Of a DNA stretch of 13,352 nt, positions 1-6,752 are shown piece after piece. The stretch lies in the NCBI GenBank assembly GCA_910585655.1, contig CAJUFW010000090.1:1-13352 (forward strand). The letters are read 5' to 3'. Source of the DNA: an uncultured Lachnospiraceae bacterium. Lineage in GTDB: Bacteria; Bacillota_A; Clostridia; Lachnospirales; Lachnospiraceae. Every line of letters begins with the position of its first letter. Positions within the stretch are counted from its first letter, which is position 1. The position numbers and the translations under genes are program-made. Under the pieces are notes generated by a model, which made no database searches, was not told the origin of the DNA, and was given only the letters and a program-made list of their open reading frames with translations.

Positions 1-1380
1 ATTTTCCTCACGTCTGTCCTCAAACGTTCCGTCGCTGTCTACCATAACCCAGTCAATATACTCATTTCCCATAATCCCGCAGGTAAAACGCGCACAGTAT
101 GGTACGGTAAACGCATCTAATCCTTCCGGGAAATCAATTACCTTATCCTCTTCTGTCCCTAAACCGGTATCAATATAATCTCTGCCCTCTACACCAAACA
201 AAATACTGTTCATAACAAATGGATCGGTATAAAACAAGCTTAACGCTTCACAGGCAGCTTCCGGATTTTTGCACCCATAAGACACGCACCAGTCCAAACC
301 ACTTGGCATATTTAACGTCTGTCCTACTGGTACATACATGACGCTCTTTCCATGTGTCACATCTTCTGCTGCGTCCGTTACTTGAGGATTATATCCGCCA
401 TATCCAATGATATAGCTTAAAGCACGGTTTGCTTTCATCAGATCATAGCCCTCTTCTGTCACTACCGAAGCATCTTTATTGACATAGCCAGATTGGTTCC
501 ATTGATACGCCGTTTCACAGACAGTTTTAAAATACTCCGTCTCATATTTATTTACTATCGTCTTGTCATCGCCAACGATACAAACACCACTGTTTAAATC
601 CGTCACCTTATAGTAATCCGGTCCTGCAAAAATAGCGCTTAAACAGAAGTTATTCGGAGAGCCATTCGCTCCAGGGCGAACTCCCATCGTCACCATATCC
701 GGATATTTTTCATGTAATACTCCCAGAGCATTTGTCAGCTCCTCTATCGTATATGTATCTCCTTTTTCTAAGCCCAAATCTTTACTAGCCATTTCACTTT
801 CACAAATCCAATAATACGTCAGCACATCCGTCCGATAGCATGGAACCCCATACACTTCCCCATGAAACGTAGTCGCATCTAAAATCGTTTCTCCGGTAAT
901 ATCCAAAATCGGCTTCAACGCCGTAGTGGTGTATTCCGAAAGCGGAAGCACTTTATTTGACGTTACCTGATCGGCGATTCCGCCTAAGCACATATAGAGA
1001 TCGACATCCTCTCCGCCGATTTGTTTCATATCGATCGAAGTCATATAGTTGTTGGCATCCATCGCCTCCAAATCCAGACGAATTCTCGAACCCTTTTCCT
1101 CTAAATGCTTGTTAATCGCTTCCTCGACTGCGGTCACAGAATCTTCCGGCGGTACAATTACCAGACATGGGTAAGATACCTTAACTGTAACCGGCTCTTC
1201 CACATCCTGCGTTTGCCCGTCTCCCTGCCCAGAACCTTGCTCATCAGAGCCTTGTTCAGTAGAACTTTGGTTGGTCGGGGAGGTCGGTTCTTTGCCGCCT
1301 TCCTCTTTTCCCTTCTGACATCCTGCAAGCATCATACAGGACATCGCCACTACACACAGTATTGCCAGGATTTTTTTCAT
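1..1380 (-). CDS. Extracellular solute-binding lipoprotein of a sugar ABC transporter (3' end beyond left edge)
   Basis: Reads from ATG at 1380 with an AAGGAGG site just upstream and stays open to base 1, giving 460 residues without a stop, so the C-terminus is missing. The N-terminus MKKILAILCVVAMSCMMLAG precedes Cys21, a textbook LAGC lipobox, so the product should be lipid-anchored on the outer face of the membrane. A Ser/Gly/Gln/Glu-rich linker (about residues 23-58) leads into a periplasmic-binding-protein-like fold with SBP features such as GEVYGVPCYRTD and VYGVEGRD-like segments near the end. The length and style resemble the LipO/LplA-type carbohydrate-binding proteins of Clostridia. 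Substrate cannot be told from sequence. It lies directly downstream of a YesM/YesN-type kinase and regulator in the same direction, which usually control such transporters; permease genes are expected beyond the left edge. Confidence 0.9.
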   Translation of the reverse strand, partial: MKKILAILCVVAMSCMMLAGCQKGKEEGGKEPTSPTNQSSTEQGSDEQGSGQGDGQTQDVEEPVTVKVSYPCLVIVPPEDSVTAVEEAINKHLEEKGSRIRLDLEAMDANNYMTSIDMKQIGGEDVDLYMCLGGIADQVTSNKVLPLSEYTTTALKPILDITGETILDATTFHGEVYGVPCYRTDVLTYYWICESEMASKDLGLEKGDTYTIEELTNALGVLHEKYPDMVTMGVRPGANGSPNNFCLSAIFAGPDYYKVTDLNSGVCIVGDDKTIVNKYETEYFKTVCETAYQWNQSGYVNKDASVVTEEGYDLMKANRALSYIIGYGGYNPQVTDAAEDVTHGKSVMYVPVGQTLNMPSGLDWCVSYGCKNPEAACEALSLFYTDPFVMNSILFGVEGRDYIDTGLGTEEDKVIDFPEGLDAFTVPYCARFTCGIMGNEYIDWVMVDSDGTFEDRREEN

Positions 1381-1402
1381 TTTTTTGCCTCCTTGTCTGT
1401 AT

Positions 1403-1448
1403 TATCATTTGATATCTCGATTATATCTGCTATCTTCTGATAAAAGTA
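1403..1448 (-). promoter_or_regulatory. Candidate activator-dependent promoter of the solute-binding protein gene
   Basis: On the minus strand a perfect TATAAT lies at 1420-1425, about 40 bp upstream of the start codon. The hexamer 17 bp further upstream (TACTTT, 1443-1448) is a poor -35. Four TATC tetramers on the plus strand at 1403, 1413, 1424 and 1431 surround the -10. A good -10 with a poor -35 fits activation by the neighbouring AraC-type regulator, but this is inference. Confidence 0.35.
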
Positions 1449-1488
1449 TTAAAAAAACCTTCTTTTTCTTCACTTTTGTACTATCAGA
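1436..1488 (-). other. Intercistronic inverted repeat between the response regulator and the binding protein gene
   Basis: TCTGATA (1436-1442) pairs with TATCAGA (1482-1488), and the pairing continues through AAAGT and ACTTT after a short bulge. The arm nearer the regulator overlaps its stop codon. The loop holds an A/T-rich stretch with a run of seven T on the minus strand. It could be a leaky terminator or an mRNA processing hairpin allowing separate expression of the binding protein; there is no T run after the outer stem, so it is not a standard terminator. Confidence 0.4.
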
Positions 1489-3088
1489 ATTTTTTTTGCA
1501 GATTTTTTCGGTATTTTACCGGAGTCAGCCCGGTATATTTTTTAAAAATAGTAGAAAAATAAGTAATATTGTCAAATCCGACCTGTAGCGCCATTTCCGT
1601 GATGTTATGATTCGTCCTCTCCATCAGTCGTTTCGCCTCCTCCACCCGACAGAAATTGATATATTCCCGAATGGTCTGCCCGGTTTCTTTCCGAAACAGC
1701 ATCCCCAGATAATTCGGCGCCAGCCCGACCTCCTCTGCCACCTCGTTCCTGCCGATGTTTTCACGATAATGAACGGCAATATATTTTCTGGCTCTTTCCG
1801 TCACTGTCTCCGACTCTCGTACCTCTTCCATCTGCCGGATCACATAATCATACATATAACCGGCGTACTTTATCATATGGATCGAACTGTATTCCGCCGC
1901 TTCATGCACCTTACGACTAATCTCATCCTCCAGCAAGCCATGTGTACTGATTTGGTTCTCATATAAATAACCATAAAACACCTGCATCAAATCATGATGG
2001 ATCAGCTTCATTTCCTTAGCGTCAAGTCCTTCTCCCTTTTGTCTAAGAAAGCTTTGCAAATACAAAAATAATTCTTTCTTTTTTCGTTCCTGCAAACAAC
2101 GGATAATCTCCTGCTGACTTAGCTTATGGCTTTCTAAAATCGGCTCCCGTTCCAGCTCCTCAAGCCATATCATACTAGAAGAAAACGATACGTTATGTGA
2201 TAAAAACTGATCCATCTGCTCCTTTTTATCCGCATACTCCTCAAACCCAACCGGCTCTGAAACAAGACAGGTAGCATACAGCTCTAAATATTGCTTTAAA
2301 ACGTCGTTGAGGCGTTTTAGCTTGTCCTCAAATACTGCGCGTTCGTATTCGGTCTCTGGAATTACCATATACACCATATAATAATCCGGCAACGTATATT
2401 CGATTAAAAGCTCGCTTTTTTCCCGTTCCAGACCATAGAAAATTTCTAAAATAATGTTGCGCAGAATAAATTTTAGATCTGTCTGCCGAAATCGCTTTCC
2501 TGCCGTTTTAAAATGAATCCCCACCGCCAGCAGTCTCGTCTTCGCCTCGGTATGAAACGTAATATTCCGCTTTTTCGCCACCCTTCTAATTTCTTCCGCA
2601 TTGCTTTCAATCGTACGATCCAAAATATCTTGAATAAAGCTTCGCCAGACATAATCCTGGTTCCCGCTGCCTGCCGTTTCCCCGTTTTGGTTCTGCGGCT
2701 GTTGCTTTCCTTTTTCCAGACAGCGGATAACCGCTTTGGAAAACAAAGCGACTAATTCTTCCGGTAAAAAGGGCTTTAATAAATATTCCCGTACCCCGTA
2801 TTGAATCGCCTTTTGCGCATAATGAAAATCTGCATGACAGGTAAGAAACATAACCTCTGCTTCCAACCTGGGATCCGACGCTATTTTTTCCGCCAGTTCC
2901 AGACCATCCATCACGGGCATCTCCACATCCGACAATACCATATCCGGTTTCTTTTCATAGATCAGCTCCAACGCCCTCTGTCCCTGATCCGCCTCATACA
3001 CCTCCTCAATTCCCAGCTCCTCCCACGGAACTATACTTTGAATACTTTCCACAATGTTTCGATCATCGTCTACAATCAGAACTTTCAT
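1484..3088 (-). CDS. YesN-type response regulator, REC + AraC DNA-binding domain
   Basis: A 534-residue transcription activator. The receiver domain (1-120) has the acidic pocket D7-D9, phosphoacceptor D54 in LSDVEMP, T83 in FLTCHAD and K105 in YLLKPF. A long central region (about 135-420) of unknown fold is typical of YesN proteins. The AraC-type double helix-turn-helix is at about 430-528, with NEVAEEVGLAPNYLGMLFRK and ITEMALQVGFDNITYFSTIF. I chose ATG 3088 because the protein then begins MKVLIVDDD, the usual REC start, with AAGGGTGAG just upstream; a longer frame to 3154 adds 22 residues that belong to the kinase's coding region. The start overlaps the kinase end by 26 bp, indicating translational coupling. 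It likely activates the downstream transporter genes. Confidence 0.93.
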   Translation of the reverse strand: MKVLIVDDDRNIVESIQSIVPWEELGIEEVYEADQGQRALELIYEKKPDMVLSDVEMPVMDGLELAEKIASDPRLEAEVMFLTCHADFHYAQKAIQYGVREYLLKPFLPEELVALFSKAVIRCLEKGKQQPQNQNGETAGSGNQDYVWRSFIQDILDRTIESNAEEIRRVAKKRNITFHTEAKTRLLAVGIHFKTAGKRFRQTDLKFILRNIILEIFYGLEREKSELLIEYTLPDYYMVYMVIPETEYERAVFEDKLKRLNDVLKQYLELYATCLVSEPVGFEEYADKKEQMDQFLSHNVSFSSSMIWLEELEREPILESHKLSQQEIIRCLQERKKKELFLYLQSFLRQKGEGLDAKEMKLIHHDLMQVFYGYLYENQISTHGLLEDEISRKVHEAAEYSSIHMIKYAGYMYDYVIRQMEEVRESETVTERARKYIAVHYRENIGRNEVAEEVGLAPNYLGMLFRKETGQTIREYINFCRVEEAKRLMERTNHNITEMALQVGFDNITYFSTIFKKYTGLTPVKYRKNLQKKF

Positions 3089-4787
3089 TTTTCTCACCCT
3101 TATCTGTCTTCTCTGGTATCCGAATTTCAATTCTTGCTCCGTTTGGAATTGCATTGCTTACGCGCAGCAGGTCGTTCTGCCCAAACTGCAGCGCTAACGT
3201 CTGCTTGATGTTGAGTAGCCCAATATGCTGCTCCTCTGGCTTTTGCGGTACTTCCGGCTGATTGTAATAAGCAAGCTGGTCTTCCCGAAAGCCTGGTCCA
3301 TTGTCTTCTATCACTATCTGCACTCCCTCAAAGCCCTCCTCATACAGCCTTTTACATTGCATCAGAATCTGCATCACTTCACTGGTTCCCAGCGCATATT
3401 TGTAAGAATTTTCCACCACTGTCAACAGCAAAAAACGTGGAACCTTTATTTCCTCTATCTCCGACGTATGCTCTTCAAACAGCATCGCCTTTCCCGGAAA
3501 ACGATACTCCTGCATTTCAGAGTAGTTTTTCACATGTTCCAGCTCCACCTCCAATGTCACCAGCTTTTCCGAACTGTTTATCGTATAACGTAAAAAATCC
3601 GAAAGCTTCATCAAATACCGGCGGATATCGTCGTTCCGGTCCTGATAGGTCATTACGCTGACAGTCGTAATAGCGTTGAGAAAAAAATGCGGTCGGATCT
3701 GCGCATGTAATAAGGCTAACTCCTGCTTCTTTTCCTGTAATTCCTTTTGATAAATATTTACCCGGTTGTAAACCACCTCCTGCAACAACGTATTGATCGT
3801 TTTTTCCAACTCATGAATTTCATAGATTTCCGCCTGTTCTAAAATCCTGGTTTTTTCCGTGATATCCTCGATATGTTCTACGGAAACCGCCATTTCCTGG
3901 ATCGGACGGATAAGCTTTTTCTTCAGCAGGTCGTTCATATAACCCATACCAAAGAGACAAAGCAGCAGCCATGCCAGCATACTTAAAATCAAATTGTTTC
4001 GCAACAGCTCTAAAATTTCCACCGAAAAACAGGCGGAAAGACACATCGTTCCTTTTAAACGGATTTCCCCTAACGTCACACTGCCAAGCCAGGTCATTTC
4101 CCGGTCTTGCCGATACAGATACCACTCCGCTTCGTCGTTTATCACCTCAAAGGAACCTTCGTAGGCTTCCGCCAGCAAAATCAAATCTTCAAACATCGTC
4201 TCCGGTCTGACCGCCACGCCTATATACAGATCTGCCAACGTATAATAATAACAATAAAACAAATAGGTGTTGCCCTCTACCGGATAAAATTTCCAGCTAT
4301 TTTCCCTGGTCGTCGTAACAATGTCCGCCGCGTGTTCCTCAATAAAATCTTTTAAAGACAAGCGTTCATAAATCCCTGCGTCATCCCGTCCCTGAAACAA
4401 CGTAAAGTCCCCTGTACGAAGCACATAGAAAAAGCCCAACCCATCCGAAAGCATCTGTTTATTTTGAATCAACTGATTTAACTTTTGTTTATCAAAATAT
4501 TGCTCTCCTTTCCCGTCTAGCCATAAGCCCTTATAATCATTACGGATAGCCGCTAATATCTCCATCATGCTTGTCTCAAAATTCTCTATCCGTGTATTGA
4601 CCTTTTCTGCCGCCGCTTTTAGCTGATAAGAACGTTCCGCGACCATGTTCTGCCGTTCTGCCAAATAAAGAGAAATACTGTTGGCAAAAAAAAGCAACAG
4701 CAAAATGAGAAACATTACAGTCTGATATTTGGCAAATAAAAAGGAAATCGAATCTTTTCTTTTTTTTAATCTTTTCTTTTTTTTCAT
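3063..4787 (-). CDS. YesM-type sensor histidine kinase
   Basis: A 574-residue membrane kinase. After a very basic start (MKKKKRLKKRK) come TM1 (about 24-43), an extracellular sensor region (about 44-262), TM2 (about 265-287) and a short HAMP-like linker with KKLIRPIQEM. The His_kinase domain carries HAQIRPHFFLN with the presumed phospho-acceptor H367. The ATPase domain shows the N box around N460 (VVENSYKYA), the G1 box IEDNGPGF (493-500) and a G2-like HIGLLNIKQT. This is the LytS/YesM class, which usually phosphorylates a YesN partner; that partner overlaps its 3' end. ATG 4787 has AGGAGGG eight bases upstream. An in-frame ATG at 4901, also with a GGAGGA site, would add 38 residues. The extracellular part has no recognised ligand-binding motif, so the signal is unknown. 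Confidence 0.92.
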   Translation of the reverse strand: MKKKKRLKKRKDSISFLFAKYQTVMFLILLLLFFANSISLYLAERQNMVAERSYQLKAAAEKVNTRIENFETSMMEILAAIRNDYKGLWLDGKGEQYFDKQKLNQLIQNKQMLSDGLGFFYVLRTGDFTLFQGRDDAGIYERLSLKDFIEEHAADIVTTTRENSWKFYPVEGNTYLFYCYYYTLADLYIGVAVRPETMFEDLILLAEAYEGSFEVINDEAEWYLYRQDREMTWLGSVTLGEIRLKGTMCLSACFSVEILELLRNNLILSMLAWLLLCLFGMGYMNDLLKKKLIRPIQEMAVSVEHIEDITEKTRILEQAEIYEIHELEKTINTLLQEVVYNRVNIYQKELQEKKQELALLHAQIRPHFFLNAITTVSVMTYQDRNDDIRRYLMKLSDFLRYTINSSEKLVTLEVELEHVKNYSEMQEYRFPGKAMLFEEHTSEIEEIKVPRFLLLTVVENSYKYALGTSEVMQILMQCKRLYEEGFEGVQIVIEDNGPGFREDQLAYYNQPEVPQKPEEQHIGLLNIKQTLALQFGQNDLLRVSNAIPNGARIEIRIPEKTDKGEKNESSDCRR

Positions 4788-4823
4788 CCGGGCATCCCTC
4801 CTGCCTCCTGGTTTCCCACTTTT

Positions 4824-4857
4824 AGTATAATGCAATTCTGCCCGAAAAAAAATTGCA
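4824..4857 (-). promoter_or_regulatory. Candidate promoter and inverted repeat upstream of the kinase gene
   Basis: On the minus strand TATACT (4824-4829) could be a -10 about 37 bp upstream of the kinase start; the hexamer 17 bp upstream is only T-rich. Immediately upstream of the -10 is a perfect 7-bp inverted repeat, TGCAATT (4831-4837) and AATTGCA (4851-4857), with a 13-bp spacer where a regulator could sit. Weak evidence. Confidence 0.3.
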
Positions 4858-4919
4858 GAACACATATATTTTTTTATTTTTGTAAGGTTTGGAGTTGGCA
4901 TGAAACGTTCCTCCGATAA

Positions 4920-4955
4920 TATAAAAAACACCAGGAATTTTTCTCCTGATGTTTT
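4920..4955 (-). terminator. Rho-independent terminator of the padR operon
   Basis: On the minus strand, 17 bases after the stop of the SdpI-like gene, a 12-bp stem (arms 4944-4955 and 4925-4936, one G-U pair) with a 7-base loop leads into a T run at 4928-4923. It separates the padR operon from the kinase operon downstream. Confidence 0.85.
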
Positions 4956-4972
4956 AGTCTGTTTCTCTATTT

Positions 4973-5359
4973 TTATACGACTTCTTTCCTTTTTCCCTCT
5001 TTTGTAAAATTTCTCTTTAACGCTCGTTCTACCGGCAATATGGTCAGCACCATTGCCCCGCATCCAAGCAAGGCTTCTATCCCTCCCCAGATTCCGACTA
5101 CCGAAACGCTTTTTCCAAGCGTTGGAAGCATAAGCAGAACGGACAGCGGCAGCATAATCCAGCCTGCCCTCCACCATACCTGTCCAAAATAGCGTTGGGC
5201 AAATTCCCAAGTTTCCTGATTCTTTTTCGACCTGGCAGTACGGTATCCCCAATACTCATTGATTTCCCCTGGTGAAGAAATCAAAAACAGCTTTCCAAAA
5301 CCGATCATACATAGCGGCAGCAGTACATTCATCAACAGCATAAAAATCCAAAAACCCAT
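4973..5359 (-). CDS. SdpI-family small integral membrane protein
   Basis: A 128-residue protein with about three hydrophobic segments (around 4-26, 64-82 and 86-108). Between the first two lies GYRTARSKKNQETWEFAQRY (38-57), the signature of the SdpI family, and the tail PVERALKRNF also fits. Bacillus SdpI gives immunity to the SdpC toxin and signals by sequestering its repressor; most family members in Clostridia are uncharacterised, so immunity is not implied here. The start ATG 5359 has AAGGGAGG eight bases upstream. It is the last gene of the padR operon, 20 bp after the DUF3887-like gene and just before a terminator. The co-transcribed PadR repressor is a plausible controller. Confidence 0.8.
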   Translation of the reverse strand: MGFWIFMLLMNVLLPLCMIGFGKLFLISSPGEINEYWGYRTARSKKNQETWEFAQRYFGQVWWRAGWIMLPLSVLLMLPTLGKSVSVVGIWGGIEALLGCGAMVLTILPVERALKRNFTKEGKRKEVV

Positions 5360-5379
5360 TTTGACATCCTCCCTTTCTC

Positions 5380-6027
5380 TTATCGAACATAGAAACCAGC
5401 CAATTTCATCTCCCGATCGTAGGTCAGTCGATAGATAACGCTGACCTTTTCATATGTCACGGTTATCTCCCCCACTACATAGCTTATATTCTCCTGTACC
5501 AGTTCTGTTAAATAAACCGCGCCAAACTCCTTCCTCTCTCCCCATTCTTCTGTTATGGTTCCTTTTATCTCCGCAATCCCTTCCTTCGTCAAAAATTTCT
5601 GCATTTCCGGAATTGCCTGTTCCTGGAGCGTCTGCCAATCTTCATCATCAAACTGCTCTATGGTAGTCTTCATCATAGCCTCTACTTCTTCCTTGTCAAA
5701 ATAGCGACTTTCTTCAATCGGCTGCATTTTAGGCAGCATCCAATATACGGCGGCTACAAGAAACAAAAGCCCTGCTACCACACAAACGGTTATTGTTGTG
5801 ATTCGTGTTCTGACACACCGCTTCTGTTCCTCCGGCGGGACGGTTTCCTGAAATGCAGCGGCTACCTCTTTCGCCGTTCCCATCTGGGAAAAAATCTCCT
5901 TCAGTTCCTCGCCTTCTTCCAGTCTAAGCCGGATATCCGCTAAAAGCTGCTTTTGAAATTCCTGTTTCCGCCGTCTGCTGCAGGTAATCTTTCCCATTAC
6001 CGCGTCAACATATTGTTTCTCGTTCAT
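5380..6027 (-). CDS. HAAS/DUF1700-like plus DUF3887-like single-pass membrane protein
   Basis: A 215-residue protein. Residues 1-66 are helical and charged (YVDAVMGKITCSRRRKQEFQ, then MGTAKEVAAAFQE), resembling the HAAS/DUF1700 domain that is often encoded next to PadR repressors. One transmembrane helix spans about 76-98. The outer part (118-215), ending in VIYRLTYDREMKLAGFYVR, looks like a DUF3887 domain. ATG 6027 is preferred because AGGAGGG lies just upstream and the protein then starts MNEKQYVDAV; the in-frame ATG at 6084 has no ribosome binding site. Its place between padR and an SdpI-like gene suggests a membrane signalling or envelope role under PadR control. The biochemical function is unknown. 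Confidence 0.78.
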   Translation of the reverse strand: MNEKQYVDAVMGKITCSRRRKQEFQKQLLADIRLRLEEGEELKEIFSQMGTAKEVAAAFQETVPPEEQKRCVRTRITTITVCVVAGLLFLVAAVYWMLPKMQPIEESRYFDKEEVEAMMKTTIEQFDDEDWQTLQEQAIPEMQKFLTKEGIAEIKGTITEEWGERKEFGAVYLTELVQENISYVVGEITVTYEKVSVIYRLTYDREMKLAGFYVR

Positions 6028-6117
6028 TTTTCCCTCCTGTTTGTTCTTATAGCTGCATGGTGGTTTTACTGTGTCACGTATCATGCTATTGTTTTAGGAT
6101 TCTATTGTTTGAGCATT

Positions 6118-6567
6118 CTATGAGCTATCCTCCATAATCCGCTCGATTCCGCCGGAAATCCGTTCCCAAACCGTCTGGATTTCACCAAGAGCTTTTCTTC
6201 CCGCCTCGGTAATCTCATAATATTTCCGCGGAACCTTTCTCGAAGCTTTTTGCGAATCTTTCCGTAAATGCTTCTGTGAATTCTTCCATAAAGGCTTTTG
6301 CGCCAACTCCTGCGAATGCTCCAAACGCGCGTCCCCTTCCTCTCCTTCACTCCAATGGCTTCTCACCAGACCATCGTCTTCTAAACGGTATAACACCGGA
6401 TAAAGCGTCCCGTCTTTTAGAGAAAAGATTCCCTCACTTTTTTCCTTCATCTCCTGAATAATTCGATAGCCATGCTTGGATTCTGATTCTAAAAGCTTTA
6501 AAACCAACATATCTAAAACGCCCTTTTTCATTTGACGCTCATATTTATCGTTCATACGATTTTCCAT
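6118..6567 (-). CDS. PadR-family transcriptional repressor with a repetitive wing insertion
   Basis: A 149-residue winged-helix regulator. Residues 17-70 carry the PadR core: VLDMLVLKLLESESKHGYRI, then LKDGTLYPVLYRLEDDGLV. The wing normally turns over a few residues to RKYYEITEAGRKAL; here about 35 residues rich in K, S and Q (76-112) are inserted. They include three imperfect copies of an 8-residue unit: KPLWKNSQ, KHLRKDSQ and KASRKVPR. The C-terminal dimerisation helix is short (125-149). Start choice is between ATG 6567 (AGAAAGG four bases upstream, preferred) and ATG 6555 (MNDKYERQM). Such PadR proteins usually repress their own operon, here with the HAAS/DUF3887-like and SdpI-like genes. 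The ligand is unknown. Confidence 0.88.
   Translation of the reverse strand: MENRMNDKYERQMKKGVLDMLVLKLLESESKHGYRIIQEMKEKSEGIFSLKDGTLYPVLYRLEDDGLVRSHWSEGEEGDARLEHSQELAQKPLWKNSQKHLRKDSQKASRKVPRKYYEITEAGRKALGEIQTVWERISGGIERIMEDSS
6226..6297 (-). repeat. Tandem 24-bp coding repeat inside padR (three imperfect copies)
   Basis: Three consecutive in-frame 24-bp units encode residues 91-114 of the PadR protein: KPLWKNSQ, KHLRKDSQ and KASRKVPR. A fourth, more degenerate unit (EHSQELAQ, residues 83-90) may precede them. The units lie in the wing of the winged helix. Confidence 0.65.
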
Positions 6568-6622
6568 CCAACCTTTCTGAATTTTCGGCGTTCTTAAATT
6601 TATACTTTCTATTACTAAGTAC

Positions 6623-6651
6623 ATTGTAAAATCAAGCTTATAAAAAGTCAA
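6623..6651 (-). promoter_or_regulatory. Promoter of the padR operon
   Basis: On the minus strand, TTGACT (6646-6651) and TACAAT (6623-6628) are separated by exactly 17 bp, close to the sigma-A consensus, about 56 bp upstream of the padR start. The -10 overlaps the small palindrome TACATTGTA (6620-6628), whose ACAT/ATGT content resembles PadR operators, so autoregulation is plausible. Confidence 0.7.
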
Positions 6652-6662
6652 GCAAAAAATTC

Positions 6663-6694
6663 TTGCATTATTTACATCAATATGATATTATAAT
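6663..6694 (+). promoter_or_regulatory. Promoter of the SPFH / ribbon-helix-helix operon
   Basis: TTGCAT (6663-6668) is followed after 17 bp by TATTAT (6686-6691), which overlaps a perfect TATAAT (6689-6694, 20-bp spacing). It points away from the padR promoter and lies about 60 bp upstream of the SPFH start codon. Confidence 0.55.
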
Positions 6695-6708
6695 GATATC
6701 ATATTGAT
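6676..6708. promoter_or_regulatory. Perfect 12-bp dyad operator over the SPFH promoter
   Basis: ATCAATATGATA (6676-6687) and its exact reverse complement (6697-6708) flank a 9-bp spacer. The -10 hexamer sits at the centre, so a bound dimer would block transcription. Likely ligands are the divergently encoded PadR protein or the ribbon-helix-helix protein of this operon. Binding by either is inference. Confidence 0.7.
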
Positions 6709-6752
6709 TGGTTTAAAAAACCAGCCTACTTACAGAAATGGAGGAACCTTTT

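Noticed and set aside
1105..3661. Several plus-strand open frames of 60-135 residues opposite the transporter, regulator and kinase genes
   Set aside because: They are antisense to well-supported genes, have low-complexity Phe/Leu/His/Arg-rich translations and lack ribosome binding sites.
4788..5252. Open frame extending the kinase N-terminus by 155 residues to 5252
   Set aside because: It runs antiparallel to nothing but lies in another frame of the SdpI-like gene and across its terminator; the clear ribosome binding site and membrane topology support ATG 4787.
4973..5359. Reading the SdpI-like protein as immunity to a toxin encoded here
   Set aside because: No SdpC-like or other small secreted toxin gene is visible in the window; the family has many members without a toxin.
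6102..6350. 82-residue minus-strand frame overlapping padR
   Set aside because: Arg/Lys-rich translation from another frame of the padR repeat region; padR itself has full family motifs.
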